A stretch of 9,786 nt of DNA from CAZVIK01 sp964627045 (GCA_964627045.1 CAZVIK010000156.1:1-9786); one strand, 5' to 3'; shown: positions 1-7,114, numbered from the stretch's first letter. The notes: generated from the letters alone by a model not told the origin. Numbers and translations: made by a program.

Positions 1-944
1 CAATGCATGGCTGCGCAACTCGCGGCCATGTTGTTGTTTACGCTGATCATGCCGATCATGGCCGAGCGAACCTCGACCGTTCGCCCGGCCAGATCCATCT
101 TGAAACGCAGGCCGGCCGCGCTGAGATCGATGCCGCGCGCCCGCACCACGGCGTCCTTGCCAGTTCCGTAGCCGTAGCGAACCGTTTCGGGCGCCGTTTC
201 GATCTCGCGCCCGCACGGATCGTCCAAGTTGATGCCGGCATAGCGCGGCGGGGGCGCACCGCATCCGGCGAACAGGAGTTTTTTGGCCGCGAAATACTCT
301 TCCATCGTGCCGTGGAAATCCAGGTGGTCCCGGGTCAGGTTCGTGAACAGGGCGGAGTGGAACCGGAGGCCGTACACCCTCCCCAGCGCCAGCGCGTGAG
401 AGGAGACTTCCATTGTCACATGCGTGCCGCCGCGCTGGCGGAGCGTCTGGAACAGCCGGTAGAGATCCAGCGACTCGGGCGTGGTGTTGGGCGCCGGCAG
501 AACCTCACCCGCGACCTGGTATTGAATCGTGCCCACCAGCGCGGTGGTCATTCCCGCCGCCCGCAGCATCGAATCGACTAGGTAGGAGACCGTGGTCTTT
601 CCATTGGTTCCCGTGACGCCGGCCAGCGAGAGCAATTCGGCGAGGGGGCCGAACAGATGCCGCGCCGCTGCGGCCAGCGCATGCCGGCCGTGCTCGACTT
701 CGATCCACGGGGCGGGGAAGTCCGGCGGGCCCGGAGCCTCACTCACCACGGCCACCGCGCCGCGCCCCACAGCATCGAGCGCGAATTGGCGGCCGTCGCT
801 GCGCTTGCCCAGGAACGCGAAGAACAGCGTCCCCGGCGTCACCCGGCGCGAGTCGTACTCAAGCGATGTAACGGCCAGGCCACCGGCCCCCGCCGGGAGT
901 CCGCCGCGCCGCTTAACACCGGATAAGACCTCGTTGAGCGTCAT
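1..944 (-). CDS. murE: MurE, UDP-MurNAc-tripeptide ligase (3' end outside window)
   Basis: Cytoplasmic Mur ligase that adds the third amino acid (usually meso-diaminopimelate or lysine) to UDP-MurNAc-L-Ala-D-Glu, using ATP. The frame is open for 314 residues and leaves the window without a stop. Visible motifs are the P-loop GVTGTNGKTT (109-118), the TTPE substrate-binding stretch (about 154-157), EVSSHAL (179-185), and NLTRDHLDFHGTM (202-214) followed by EYFAAKK. K221 in that last stretch should be the carbamylated lysine of the family. The central-domain end reads SVNNNMAAS, a slightly altered form of the usual NxxNxLAA pattern. The DNPR-type loop that tells diaminopimelate from lysine enzymes lies beyond the edge, so the amino acid added cannot be decided. 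The ATG is 5 bases past the ftsI stop, with no strong Shine-Dalgarno, which suggests translation coupled to ftsI. Identity is certain from motifs and context. Confidence 0.96.
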   Translation of the reverse strand, partial: MTLNEVLSGVKRRGGLPAGAGGLAVTSLEYDSRRVTPGTLFFAFLGKRSDGRQFALDAVGRGAVAVVSEAPGPPDFPAPWIEVEHGRHALAAAARHLFGPLAELLSLAGVTGTNGKTTVSYLVDSMLRAAGMTTALVGTIQYQVAGEVLPAPNTTPESLDLYRLFQTLRQRGGTHVTMEVSSHALALGRVYGLRFHSALFTNLTRDHLDFHGTMEEYFAAKKLLFAGCGAPPPRYAGINLDDPCGREIETAPETVRYGYGTGKDAVVRARGIDLSAAGLRFKMDLAGRTVEVRSAMIGMISVNNNMAASCAAMH

Positions 945-949
945 CTAAC

Positions 950-2947
950 TTACCGTGCGAGCCTCAGCCGCACCCGTTCGCCGTTGGGGAGGACGCTTCC
1001 CGGCGCCGGGGCTTGGGCGCGCACCAGTCCGCTGCCGGAGACGTCGACCGGCACGCCCATCTGCGCGGAGGTTTCCAGCGCCGCCCGCATCGTCTTTCCG
1101 TAGAAATCCGGAACCTTGGGCCCCCACAACTCGGTGGAGCTTGTGTGTGCCGGGGCCCCCGGCGCCGGGAGCAGTGGCGCCGGGGATCCCAGGTCAGCAA
1201 TCGCCAGATCGGTAACATCGGCTGGCGAATCTTCCCGAGGGGGAGGAAATTCGGGAAGATCTTGTGGCACGTCTCGCAGCCGGAGGGCCGCCGTCGCCAC
1301 TTCCCGGAAGACCGGTGCCGCGATGGCGCCCCCGAACACCGACGCGCCGTTGATGGTGACCGCCACCACCACCGAAGGCGTCGTCACGGGCGCGAAACCT
1401 GCGAACGAAGCGTTGTAAATGTGCCGGTAGCAGCGGCACGCGGGATCGTAGATCTGCGCCGATCCGGTCTTGCCACCGGCCGTATACCCGGGCAACCGGG
1501 CGAGGGTCCCCGTCCCGCGCAGCACCACGCCCTCCATGAGCCGCCGCAAGGTGATCGCCGTCTCGGGACGGATCACCGGCTGGGGAGGCTCCGGCCGGAG
1601 CGTCTCGCGTTTTCCGCCGGGCCGCTCGGTGGCCAGGATTAGCCGGGGCTTCACCAGCAGGCCTCCATTGGCGACCACAGCGATGGCTCGCGCCAACTGC
1701 ACCGTGGTCGCGCTGATCTCATGGCCCATGGCGACGCTGCCGATCGAGGTGCGGCCCCAGTCCTTAAGCTCTCTCACCTTTCCGGCTGATTCCCCGGGCA
1801 GCGGGAGTCCCGTGCCGGCCCCGAAACCGAAGCGCTTGACGTAGGCCAGCAAGTTCTTCTCGCCGACCGACAGACCGACCTGAATCACGCCGATATTGCT
1901 GCTCTTGGCAAGCACGTCGGCCATCGAGAGCGCGCTATAAGAGTGATGGTCGCGGATGACGCGGCCGAACATGTTCAACCGGCCGTTGCCGCAATTGATC
2001 ATGGTTTCCGGCGTCAACTGCGTCGTCTCCAACGCCGCCGCCACCGTGATCACCTTGAAGACGCTTCCCGGCTCGAAAGGCACCTGGAAGGCGTGGTTGG
2101 CCCGCTTTTCCAACTCTCCGGCGGAGTTCACCGGGAGGTTCGGATCGTAGGCGGGATAGCTGGCCATGGCGAGGATGTCGCCGGTTTTCGGGTCCATCAC
2201 CACGACGCTGCCGGTCGCGCTGCGGCTGGACTCCACGGCTTTCGCCAGTTCCCGTTCGGCGACGTGCTGCAACCGCTCGTCAATCGTCAGGATGATGGTC
2301 TTGCCCGGCTCAGCTTCCTGGTCGGTTTGCGAATCCACGCCGCGGCGGACCACGTCGCGCACGACCCGCGCCACGCCGGGCCTGCCGGTGAGTTCGGCGT
2401 CGAGGGCCTGCTCGATGCCTCCGTTGCCGCGCTCCTGATGATCGACGCCGCCCAGAACGTGGGCTGCCAGCGCGGCCTTGGGATAGGCACGTAGGCTCTC
2501 TCGGCGGAATTCGATCCAATCCAGGCGCAGGCCGCGCAGCCGTTCGGATTCGTCGAAGCTGGCTTTCCGCTTCACCCAGAAAAACCCGCGGCGTTGGCGG
2601 ACGGCCGCCGCCAGCCGGGCCTCCAGTTCCTGCCGGTCGAGCCCAAGAATGGGGGCGAGGATGCCCGCGGTGATCGAAGGCTCCGGAGCGTGCATCGGAT
2701 TCACGACGATGGAGTCGCAGGGGACGCTCAAGGCGAGGTTCCGCCCCTGGCGGTCCCGAATGGCGCCGCGCGGCGCACGGATCTCCTCGACGCGGCTGAT
2801 CTGCGATTCGGAGAGTTTCCGGTAACGCGCGTGCTGGAAGACCTGCAAGTAGACCAGCCGCCCGGCGATCGCCGCCGCCCACACGGCCAGCGCCACGGCG
2901 AGCCAGGTCGCGCGGCGGACGGACTGGGGCTGCCCCTGTAGCAGCAT
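950..2947 (-). CDS. ftsI: FtsI/PBP3-type peptidoglycan transpeptidase with a C-terminal PASTA domain
   Basis: Class B penicillin-binding protein, 665 residues, that cross-links septal peptidoglycan in the periplasm. A short cytoplasmic start is followed by one membrane anchor (about 13-36) and a PBP dimerisation domain (about 55-215). The transpeptidase domain carries SVFK (catalytic S295, K298), SSN (349-351) and KTG (493-495). A proline-rich linker (about 560-605) leads to one PASTA repeat at about 610-665, opening with VPDFYGKTMRAALE. PASTA domains are best known from Gram-positive PBP2x/PBP1 and serine/threonine kinases but also occur in FtsI of several Gram-negative phyla. Two cysteines (C504, C506) lie just after the KTG motif in the extracytoplasmic part, which is unusual. 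The ATG is supported by AGGAGG six bases upstream. The order ftsL-ftsI-murE is the standard dcw order. A sporulation SpoVD-like role is the only real alternative and is unlikely given the context. Confidence 0.96.
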   Translation of the reverse strand: MLLQGQPQSVRRATWLAVALAVWAAAIAGRLVYLQVFQHARYRKLSESQISRVEEIRAPRGAIRDRQGRNLALSVPCDSIVVNPMHAPEPSITAGILAPILGLDRQELEARLAAAVRQRRGFFWVKRKASFDESERLRGLRLDWIEFRRESLRAYPKAALAAHVLGGVDHQERGNGGIEQALDAELTGRPGVARVVRDVVRRGVDSQTDQEAEPGKTIILTIDERLQHVAERELAKAVESSRSATGSVVVMDPKTGDILAMASYPAYDPNLPVNSAGELEKRANHAFQVPFEPGSVFKVITVAAALETTQLTPETMINCGNGRLNMFGRVIRDHHSYSALSMADVLAKSSNIGVIQVGLSVGEKNLLAYVKRFGFGAGTGLPLPGESAGKVRELKDWGRTSIGSVAMGHEISATTVQLARAIAVVANGGLLVKPRLILATERPGGKRETLRPEPPQPVIRPETAITLRRLMEGVVLRGTGTLARLPGYTAGGKTGSAQIYDPACRCYRHIYNASFAGFAPVTTPSVVVAVTINGASVFGGAIAAPVFREVATAALRLRDVPQDLPEFPPPREDSPADVTDLAIADLGSPAPLLPAPGAPAHTSSTELWGPKVPDFYGKTMRAALETSAQMGVPVDVSGSGLVRAQAPAPGSVLPNGERVRLRLAR

Positions 2948-2974
2948 CTCGCGCCTCCTCGACGGACCGGCCGG

Positions 2975-3466
2975 TTAACGCGTCTTGGCGTTCATCGCCA
3001 AGGCGCCGTCGGGCCGCGGGGGCAGGAAGACGACCTGGCTAGGGGCCGGATCGATGAATTCCTGCGTGCGAGCCAGTTCTTCGAGTTTCTCCGGGCTCAG
3101 CAACTGCGCTTCCAGGAGATCCAGCGACGCCTGCTGTGTCGTCAGCCGGTCCTGCTGGGCTTTTAGCGCCTCGATCTGGTAGCCCGCCAGCATGCCGTAA
3201 ACGCTGGGCCAGAGCATGCCCACCAGCAGGAACGTGCACGCGGTGGCCGTGACGACCCAGCGCCAGCAGCGGCGTCCCTCTTTGGGGTCGGACTGCCGGG
3301 CTACGGCCGAGTTATCGATCGGCTTCCTGAAAACGTAGATCCCTTCATTGGGCAGCGGAGGCAGCCCGATGGGGCCCCTGGTCTCCTTCGCCCGGCGGCG
3401 CGGCTCCGGGTCTCCCCACCCGTTGCCGGCCTGATATCCTGCAAACGCATTTGGTTGCGTCGCCAT
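2975..3466 (-). CDS. ftsL: FtsL-like bitopic division protein
   Basis: 163-residue protein in the ftsL slot between rsmH and ftsI. FtsL proteins form the FtsQLB complex that activates FtsWI at the septum. Sequence identity within the family is always low, so the call rests on architecture. There is a long basic, proline-rich cytoplasmic tail (1-69), one membrane helix (about 70-92), a heptad-like helix rich in Q, L and E (about 96-132), and then SPEKLEELARTQEFIDP with a QVVFL strand. This is the usual FtsL/DivIC ending, where a 'pe-k-eelA' helix precedes a short beta strand. The cytoplasmic tail of nearly 70 residues is longer than in E. coli FtsL (about 37), and its role is unknown. The ATG has GGGAG six bases upstream. 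Gaps are 13 bases to rsmH and 27 bases to ftsI, consistent with one transcript. Other coiled-coil septum proteins of the same shape cannot be excluded. Confidence 0.85.
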   Translation of the reverse strand: MATQPNAFAGYQAGNGWGDPEPRRRAKETRGPIGLPPLPNEGIYVFRKPIDNSAVARQSDPKEGRRCWRWVVTATACTFLLVGMLWPSVYGMLAGYQIEALKAQQDRLTTQQASLDLLEAQLLSPEKLEELARTQEFIDPAPSQVVFLPPRPDGALAMNAKTR

Positions 3467-3479
3467 TGTCTGCTCCCGT

Positions 3480-4340
3480 TCACACCAACTCGACCGCCCG
3501 CAGCTTGGCGCTGCGGCTCGCCCGGTTGGCCTGTACTTCCTCGTCCGACGGCCTTACGACGTGCTTGGTCAGAACCACCGCCCGGCCCTCCCGAGCCAGG
3601 CTTTGGAACGCCCGCTTCACCCTGGTGTCCTCAAGAGACATGAAAGATATGATGACGATGCGGCCTCCGGAGCGAACCACCTCCGGCGCCAGCCTCAACA
3701 AGGCGTCCAGTTCCTGCATCTCGCGATTGACCGCAATGCGCAACGCCATGAAGGTCTGCGTCGCGGGATGAAGGCGACCCGTTCGGGGCGCGGCCCGCTC
3801 CACCACTCTGGCCAAGTGCAGTGTGCTTTGTATCGGCCGCGCCCGAACGATAGCTCTGGCGATCTTCCGCGCCCTCCTTTCTTGGCCGAACTCGTAGATC
3901 AAGTCGGCCAGCGCCTTTTCGGCTGCCGTATTGACGATCTCGTCCGCGGTCCGCTCCTGGCTGCGGTCCATCCGCATGTCCAGGGCTCCGTCGGAGAGAA
4001 AGGAAAACCCTCGTTCCGCGCCGGTCAACTGGTAGAGGCTCGCGCCCAGGTCCGCCAGCAGGCCGTCCACTTTTGCGAGCCCCTCGCGCTCCAGCACGCG
4101 GGACAACCGCGAGAACTCCGAATGCTCCAGGCGAATCCGGTCCGCCAGCTCCCCGGCGTTGCCCCGCGCGATCTCCAGCGAGTCCGCATCCCGGTCGCAG
4201 GCGATCACCCGGCCCGTCGTGAGCCGCTCGGCGATGGCCCGCGTGTGCCCCAGCATCCCGGCGGTCGCGTCCAGATAGACGCCCTCCGGCCGCGGCGCCA
4301 GGTAATCCAGCACGGTCTCTCGCATCACCGGGAAGTGCAT
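3480..4340 (-). CDS. rsmH: RsmH (MraW), 16S rRNA C1402 N4-methyltransferase
   Basis: SAM-dependent methyltransferase of 286 residues that methylates the N4 of C1402 in the 16S rRNA decoding centre. Visible family blocks are HFPVMRETV (2-10), the SAM-binding turn DATAGMLGHT (24-33), acidic ACDRDADSL (47-55), DGLLADLG (92-99), GFSFLSDGALDMRMD (111-125), HPATQTFMALRIAVN (191-205) and ISFMSLED (231-238), ending in SRSAKLRAVE. Two blocks deviate from the common consensus: the GGH of the SAM loop reads LGH, and ISFHSLED reads ISFMSLED (M234). The catalytic framework otherwise looks intact. The protein is a little shorter than E. coli RsmH (313), mainly within the insert domain. The ATG lies 6 bases after the mraZ stop without a clear Shine-Dalgarno, suggesting coupling to mraZ translation. 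Confidence 0.96.
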   Translation of the reverse strand: MHFPVMRETVLDYLAPRPEGVYLDATAGMLGHTRAIAERLTTGRVIACDRDADSLEIARGNAGELADRIRLEHSEFSRLSRVLEREGLAKVDGLLADLGASLYQLTGAERGFSFLSDGALDMRMDRSQERTADEIVNTAAEKALADLIYEFGQERRARKIARAIVRARPIQSTLHLARVVERAAPRTGRLHPATQTFMALRIAVNREMQELDALLRLAPEVVRSGGRIVIISFMSLEDTRVKRAFQSLAREGRAVVLTKHVVRPSDEEVQANRASRSAKLRAVELV

Positions 4341-4346
4341 GGATCG

Positions 4347-4826
4347 TCATTTCAGCGTGGGCATCTGCTTCAGTTTCTGGGCGAGGTTTTCGGTCGCCCT
4401 TTGTTTGCGCTCCAGGTACACCTGCTCGGTGTAAACGTGGATCACGCCCTTGAAACACTTCAGCCAGACCGGCTGGCCTTCCATCTTCAGCAGTTGGCGA
4501 AGTTCCTGCGGGACCAGCACGCGGCCCTGGTCGTCCATGTCGCAATCGCCGCCCAGATCGTCAGCCGTGAAGGCGACATCTTCGGCGACCTGCGGGTCAC
4601 CGGCGAATTCCTCGAAAACTTTCTGGTTGTCTTTCCAGACCAGATCGGGGTAGATTCGGACTGTGGAACGATCCAGGCTGGTCACAAAGACCTTGCGTTT
4701 CCCGAATCCGAGGATGTACGCCCGCAGGTCGGCCGGCAGCTTGAGGCGCCCCTTCTCGTCGACGCGGGCCTGGAAGAAGCCCCGGGGAGGGTCAGGCGGC
4801 GCGATCATGTAGGTAGAATCGCCCAC
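4347..4826 (-). CDS. mraZ: MraZ, transcriptional regulator of the dcw cluster
   Basis: First gene of the division/cell wall cluster, encoding a ring-forming DNA-binding protein with two SpoVT-AbrB-type (MraZ) domains. MraZ proteins bind tandem GTGG-type repeats upstream of their own gene and regulate the dcw operon. The two domain signatures are VDEKGRLKLPADLR (about 22-35) and MDDQGRVLVPQELR (about 97-110), both with the DxxGR core. Two starts are possible. The GTG at 4826 gives 159 residues; it has GGAG four bases upstream, but it sits inside the last operator repeat. The ATG at 4808 gives 153 residues, starting MIAPPDPPRG, which is more usual in length for the family but lacks a clear Shine-Dalgarno. 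I keep the longer form for coordinates and regard the start as unresolved. The family assignment is secure. Confidence 0.95.
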   Translation of the reverse strand: MGDSTYMIAPPDPPRGFFQARVDEKGRLKLPADLRAYILGFGKRKVFVTSLDRSTVRIYPDLVWKDNQKVFEEFAGDPQVAEDVAFTADDLGGDCDMDDQGRVLVPQELRQLLKMEGQPVWLKCFKGVIHVYTEQVYLERKQRATENLAQKLKQMPTLK

Positions 4827-4856
4827 TTAGCTCCACTTTCGACCACTTTGGACCAC
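4823..4856 (-). promoter_or_regulatory. Predicted MraZ operator: four GTGG repeats with a 10-base period
   Basis: Read on the minus strand, GTGG occurs at 4856, 4846, 4836 and 4826, exactly 10 bases apart. The last three copies have the forms AAAGTGGTC, AAAGTGGAG and TAAGTGGGC; the first is CTGTGGTCC. Known MraZ sites are tandem repeats of this kind (TGGG/GTGG cores in E. coli, AAAGTG[TG] boxes in mollicutes). The array lies just downstream of the mraZ -10 box, around the predicted transcription start, as expected for autorepression. The last repeat contains the GTG that could start mraZ. The repeats are seen directly; MraZ binding is inferred from family knowledge. Confidence 0.85.
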
Positions 4857-4861
4857 AGCCG

Positions 4862-4890
4862 ATTATGGAACACATTTTCCGGCTTTGCAA
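4862..4890 (-). promoter_or_regulatory. Sigma-70-type promoter for mraZ and the dcw operon
   Basis: On the minus strand, TTGCAA (4890-4885, 4 of 6 to the -35 consensus) is followed after exactly 17 bases by CATAAT (4867-4862, 5 of 6 to the -10 consensus). The start site would be near 4855, at the first MraZ repeat. It is the only well-spaced pair I found directly ahead of mraZ. The region between the boxes is AT-rich relative to its surroundings. Confidence 0.7.
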
Positions 4891-4916
4891 GACCTTTTTT
4901 CCGACAAGTGTCTTGC
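4887..4916. repeat. 7-base inverted repeat GCAAGAC/GTCTTGC over the mraZ -35 box
   Basis: GCAAGAC at 4887-4893 and its exact complement GTCTTGC at 4910-4916 are separated by 16 bases including a T6 run. The left arm overlaps the -35 box of the mraZ promoter. It could be an operator half-site pair for another regulator, or chance; a 7-base arm in a region this size is only weak evidence. Confidence 0.35.
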
Positions 4917-4994
4917 CATCAATGTCCTAGCGGAGTACCAGACATTGGGTGCCGCCGGCTTTTCCCACTACCGGTTGGGGGCCGCTGGAGATCC

Positions 4995-5023
4995 TTGACA
5001 CTTTCGAGCCCCGGAGCTAGATT
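4995..5023 (+). promoter_or_regulatory. Sigma-70-type promoter for the small ORF/MFS/queCE unit
   Basis: A perfect -35 hexamer TTGACA (4995-5000) is followed after 17 bases by TAGATT (5018-5023, 4 of 6 to the -10 consensus). The start site would be near 5030, leaving a leader of about 17 bases that contains GGGAGG ahead of the GTG at 5047. Together with the mraZ promoter it makes this intergenic region a divergent promoter pair about 105 bases apart (-35 to -35). Confidence 0.7.
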
Positions 5024-5046
5024 GGGACCGGCGGGAGGGCGGCGCG

Positions 5047-5184
5047 GTGCAAAGTGACGGCAAGCGGCGTGACCCCGGCCCGGGAGACCGGCGGGCCATC
5101 GTGCTGGAGTTTGTGGCCGCCGGCGCCATCCTCGGGATTGTGGTGGTCGTCCTCTATATGGTCTTCACTTACCGTCCGATTTAG
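5047..5184 (+). CDS. Small single-span membrane protein, 45 residues, unknown function
   Basis: A 45-codon frame starting with GTG and ending TAG. It begins MQSDGKRRDPGPGDRRA, a basic, hydrophilic section, followed by a strongly hydrophobic run (about 21-41, with GAILGIVVVVLYMVF) and a short tail TYRPI. That is the layout of a bitopic small membrane protein with the basic N-terminus in the cytoplasm. Support for reality is a GGAGG eight bases before the GTG, a TTGACA promoter with 17-base spacing just upstream, and a single uninterrupted hydrophobic segment of the right length. It is followed after 59 bases by the MFS transporter gene, so it may be co-transcribed and could be an accessory peptide of that transporter; this is conjecture. 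I recognise no family. It could also be a leader or upstream ORF. Confidence 0.6.
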   Translation: MQSDGKRRDPGPGDRRAIVLEFVAAGAILGIVVVVLYMVFTYRPI

Positions 5185-5221
5185 GCGAGGCCCACGCCGA
5201 GGCCCGCACCTCAGGCACGGT

Positions 5222-5227
5222 TATAAT
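5222..5227 (+). promoter_or_regulatory. Possible -10 box (TATAAT) ahead of the MFS gene
   Basis: A perfect TATAAT lies 17 to 22 bases before the GTG start of the transporter gene. No acceptable -35 box is found 16-18 bases upstream (the sequence there is GC-rich). If used, transcription would start near 5234, giving a leader of about 10 bases with no Shine-Dalgarno. It may be an internal or activator-dependent promoter, or chance. Confidence 0.3.
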
Positions 5228-5243
5228 TGAAGATTCCCCAAAC

Positions 5244-6437
5244 GTGCCGACCGCAAGCCAGTCTACCTCGGCCCTAGCCGAGCCGCCGCGCGCCGCCGCC
5301 CGCCGGGCGCTGCTGCCTCTGATCTTGCTGTGCCTCGGCCACTTCGCGGTGGACGTGTACTCCGGGGCGCTCGGCGCGCTGCAACCCCTTCTGGTGGTGC
5401 GTTTTGGGATCACGCTGACGCAGGTCGGCATCCTGGGCGGTCTGATGGTCTTCTCTTCGTCGGTGATGCAGCCGGCCTACGGCTACCTATCGGATCGCTT
5501 CCATACCCGCCTGTTCACCGTGCTGGCTCCGGCGGTGGCGGGCGTGTTCATCTCGGCATTGGGTCTGGCTCCGTCGTTTGGCGGGCTTCTATTGCTGGTG
5601 TTCGTGGGTGGAGCAGGCGTGGCGGCGTTCCACCCTCAGGCTTCGTCGCGCGCCGCGCTTGGTGTCGCCGAAGGGCGCGCTGGGGCGATGGCGTTCTTCG
5701 TGAGTTCCGGGACGCTTGGTTACGCGCTTGGGCCGGCGTTTTTCACGATGGTGACCGGTCGCTGGGGCCTGTCGGGGAGCTGGCTGGCGGCGATTCCCGG
5801 GGTGCTGCTGAGCGTGTTTCTCTATGTGGCGCTCCCGGCGGCGCCGGCCCTCGAATCCCACAAACGGAAGGGATTCCACTGGGAACCGCTGCGCGCGGTC
5901 TGGCGACCGTTGGCGTTGCTGTACGCGATTGTCTTCCTTCGCTCTATTCTCCAGATCGTGTTCGGGCAATTTCTGCCGCTCTACCTTCACCTGGAGCGCG
6001 GCTACCCGGTCCGCGAAGCGAACTTCCTGATGTCGGCCTACCTGGTGTCGGGGGCGTTGGGCGGTTTCCTTGGCGGGCACGCCGCCGACCGGTGGGGCGG
6101 CCGGACGGTGATCGTGTTTTCGATGGTGGCCTCGACTCCGTTCCTTGCCCTGTTCTTCTTTGGCGAAGGCGTATGGTCGATCGCCGGGCTGCTGGTGGGC
6201 GGGTTCATCCTCTTGTTCACCATTCCCGTCAACGTGGTAATGGCGCAGGAACTGGTGCCCTCGCAGGCGGGCACGGTCTCGGCCTTGATGATGGGATTTG
6301 CCTGGGGCATGGCCGGAATGGTATTTATTCCTCTGGTTGGGTACGCGTCCGATGCGCTCTCGCTGCATCGCGTGCTGGCGAGCTTGGTGGTGTTTCCGAT
6401 GATCGGCTTCGCGCTTGCCTTGAGGCTGCCGAAATGA
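5244..6437 (+). CDS. MFS transporter of the FSR (fosmidomycin-resistance-like) type
   Basis: 397-residue inner membrane protein of the major facilitator superfamily with about 12 predicted helices. After a 23-residue hydrophilic start come helix 1 with LGHFAVDVYSGALGALQPLL (31-50), the loop 2-3 motif GYLSDRFHTR (80-89), helix 4-5 GAGVAAFHPQASSRAA (123-138), and a second-half loop GGHAADRWGGR (277-287). The GHF-D-Y and FHP-A-S-RAA patterns are typical of the FSR branch, whose E. coli member exports fosmidomycin; the substrate here is unknown. The start is a GTG with no clear Shine-Dalgarno and no better in-frame candidate close by. Its TGA overlaps the queC ATG (ATGA), so it is likely translated as one unit with queC and queE. 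Transport of a 7-deazapurine or of a pathway intermediate is a reasonable guess from context only. Confidence 0.9.
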   Translation: MPTASQSTSALAEPPRAAARRALLPLILLCLGHFAVDVYSGALGALQPLLVVRFGITLTQVGILGGLMVFSSSVMQPAYGYLSDRFHTRLFTVLAPAVAGVFISALGLAPSFGGLLLLVFVGGAGVAAFHPQASSRAALGVAEGRAGAMAFFVSSGTLGYALGPAFFTMVTGRWGLSGSWLAAIPGVLLSVFLYVALPAAPALESHKRKGFHWEPLRAVWRPLALLYAIVFLRSILQIVFGQFLPLYLHLERGYPVREANFLMSAYLVSGALGGFLGGHAADRWGGRTVIVFSMVASTPFLALFFFGEGVWSIAGLLVGGFILLFTIPVNVVMAQELVPSQAGTVSALMMGFAWGMAGMVFIPLVGYASDALSLHRVLASLVVFPMIGFALALRLPK

Positions 6438-7114
6438 AGACCCTCCCGAGAGCCGTCTGCCTGCTGAGCGGCGGACTGGATTCCGCCACCTGCCTTGCGT
6501 ACGCCGTCAAAGAAGGCTACGAAGCCCACGCCCTGTCCTTCGATTACGGACAGCGGCACCGCGTGGAACTGGAGGCGGCGCGGAAGGTGGCGGCGGCGCT
6601 CGGCGCGGCCAGCCACCGGGTGATGCGCGTCGATCTGGCCGCGATCGGAGGGTCCGCCCTCACCTCCGAGATTGAAGTGCCCAAAGGCCGAAGCATCGAA
6701 TCGATGGCCACGGAGATACCGGTCACTTATGTGCCGGCGCGCAACACCATCTTTCTTGCCCTGGCCCTGGCCTGGGCGGAAGTGCTCGGTGCGAGCGACA
6801 TCTTCATCGGCGTCAACGCGGTGGACTACTCCGGGTACCCGGACTGCCGGCCGGAGTTCATCACGGCATTCGAACACATGGCCAATCTGGCCACGCGGCA
6901 GGCCGTAGAAGGCCGCCGCCGGCTGCTGATACACACGCCGCTGGTGCGCCTGGGCAAAGCGGAGATCGTGAACCTGGCCGCCTCGCTCGGGGTGGACTTC
7001 CGTCTTACCCACAGTTGTTACGACCCGCTGCCGGACGGGACGCCCTGCGGCGACTGCGATTCCTGCCTGTTGCGCCGGAAGGGGTTTCGGGAGGCGGGGA
7101 TTGAAGATCGCTGA
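6434..7114 (+). CDS. queC: QueC, 7-cyano-7-deazaguanine (preQ0) synthase
   Basis: Converts 7-carboxy-7-deazaguanine to preQ0 with ATP and ammonia, the last step before queuosine-specific reduction. The protein has 226 residues, the normal length. Motifs are the PP-loop SGGLDS (12-17), FDYGQRH (36-42), VPARNTIFL (100-108), NAVDYSGYPDCRPEF (128-142), and the zinc site formed by C195 with C205, C208 and C211 (CGDCDSC). The ATG overlaps the MFS stop by four bases and has GAGG eight bases upstream. An upstream-extended reading frame exists but its extra part only shadows the transporter gene. The product goes on to queuosine or, in some genomes, to deazaguanine DNA modification; nothing in the window suggests the latter. 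Confidence 0.97.
   Translation: MKTLPRAVCLLSGGLDSATCLAYAVKEGYEAHALSFDYGQRHRVELEAARKVAAALGAASHRVMRVDLAAIGGSALTSEIEVPKGRSIESMATEIPVTYVPARNTIFLALALAWAEVLGASDIFIGVNAVDYSGYPDCRPEFITAFEHMANLATRQAVEGRRRLLIHTPLVRLGKAEIVNLAASLGVDFRLTHSCYDPLPDGTPCGDCDSCLLRRKGFREAGIEDR

Noticed and set aside
3561..5057. 498-codon open frame on the plus strand across rsmH and mraZ
   Set aside because: It is antisense to two clearly conserved genes, has a low-complexity composition rich in H, R, P and Q typical of a GC-rich shadow frame, and shows no recognisable domain.
5185..5243. preQ1 riboswitch ahead of the transporter/queCE genes
   Set aside because: I looked for the short hairpin plus A-rich tail of preQ1-I aptamers and found neither. 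The region has only a short GC-rich direct repeat and a TATAAT.
5330..6433. N-terminal extension of the queC frame through the transporter gene
   Set aside because: The QueC family starts at the ATG at 6434. The upstream part is an out-of-frame reading of a transmembrane gene and matches nothing.
5244..6437. Calling the transporter a fosmidomycin resistance gene
   Set aside because: Family resemblance alone does not set the substrate, and the queC/queE linkage points away from a dedicated drug pump.
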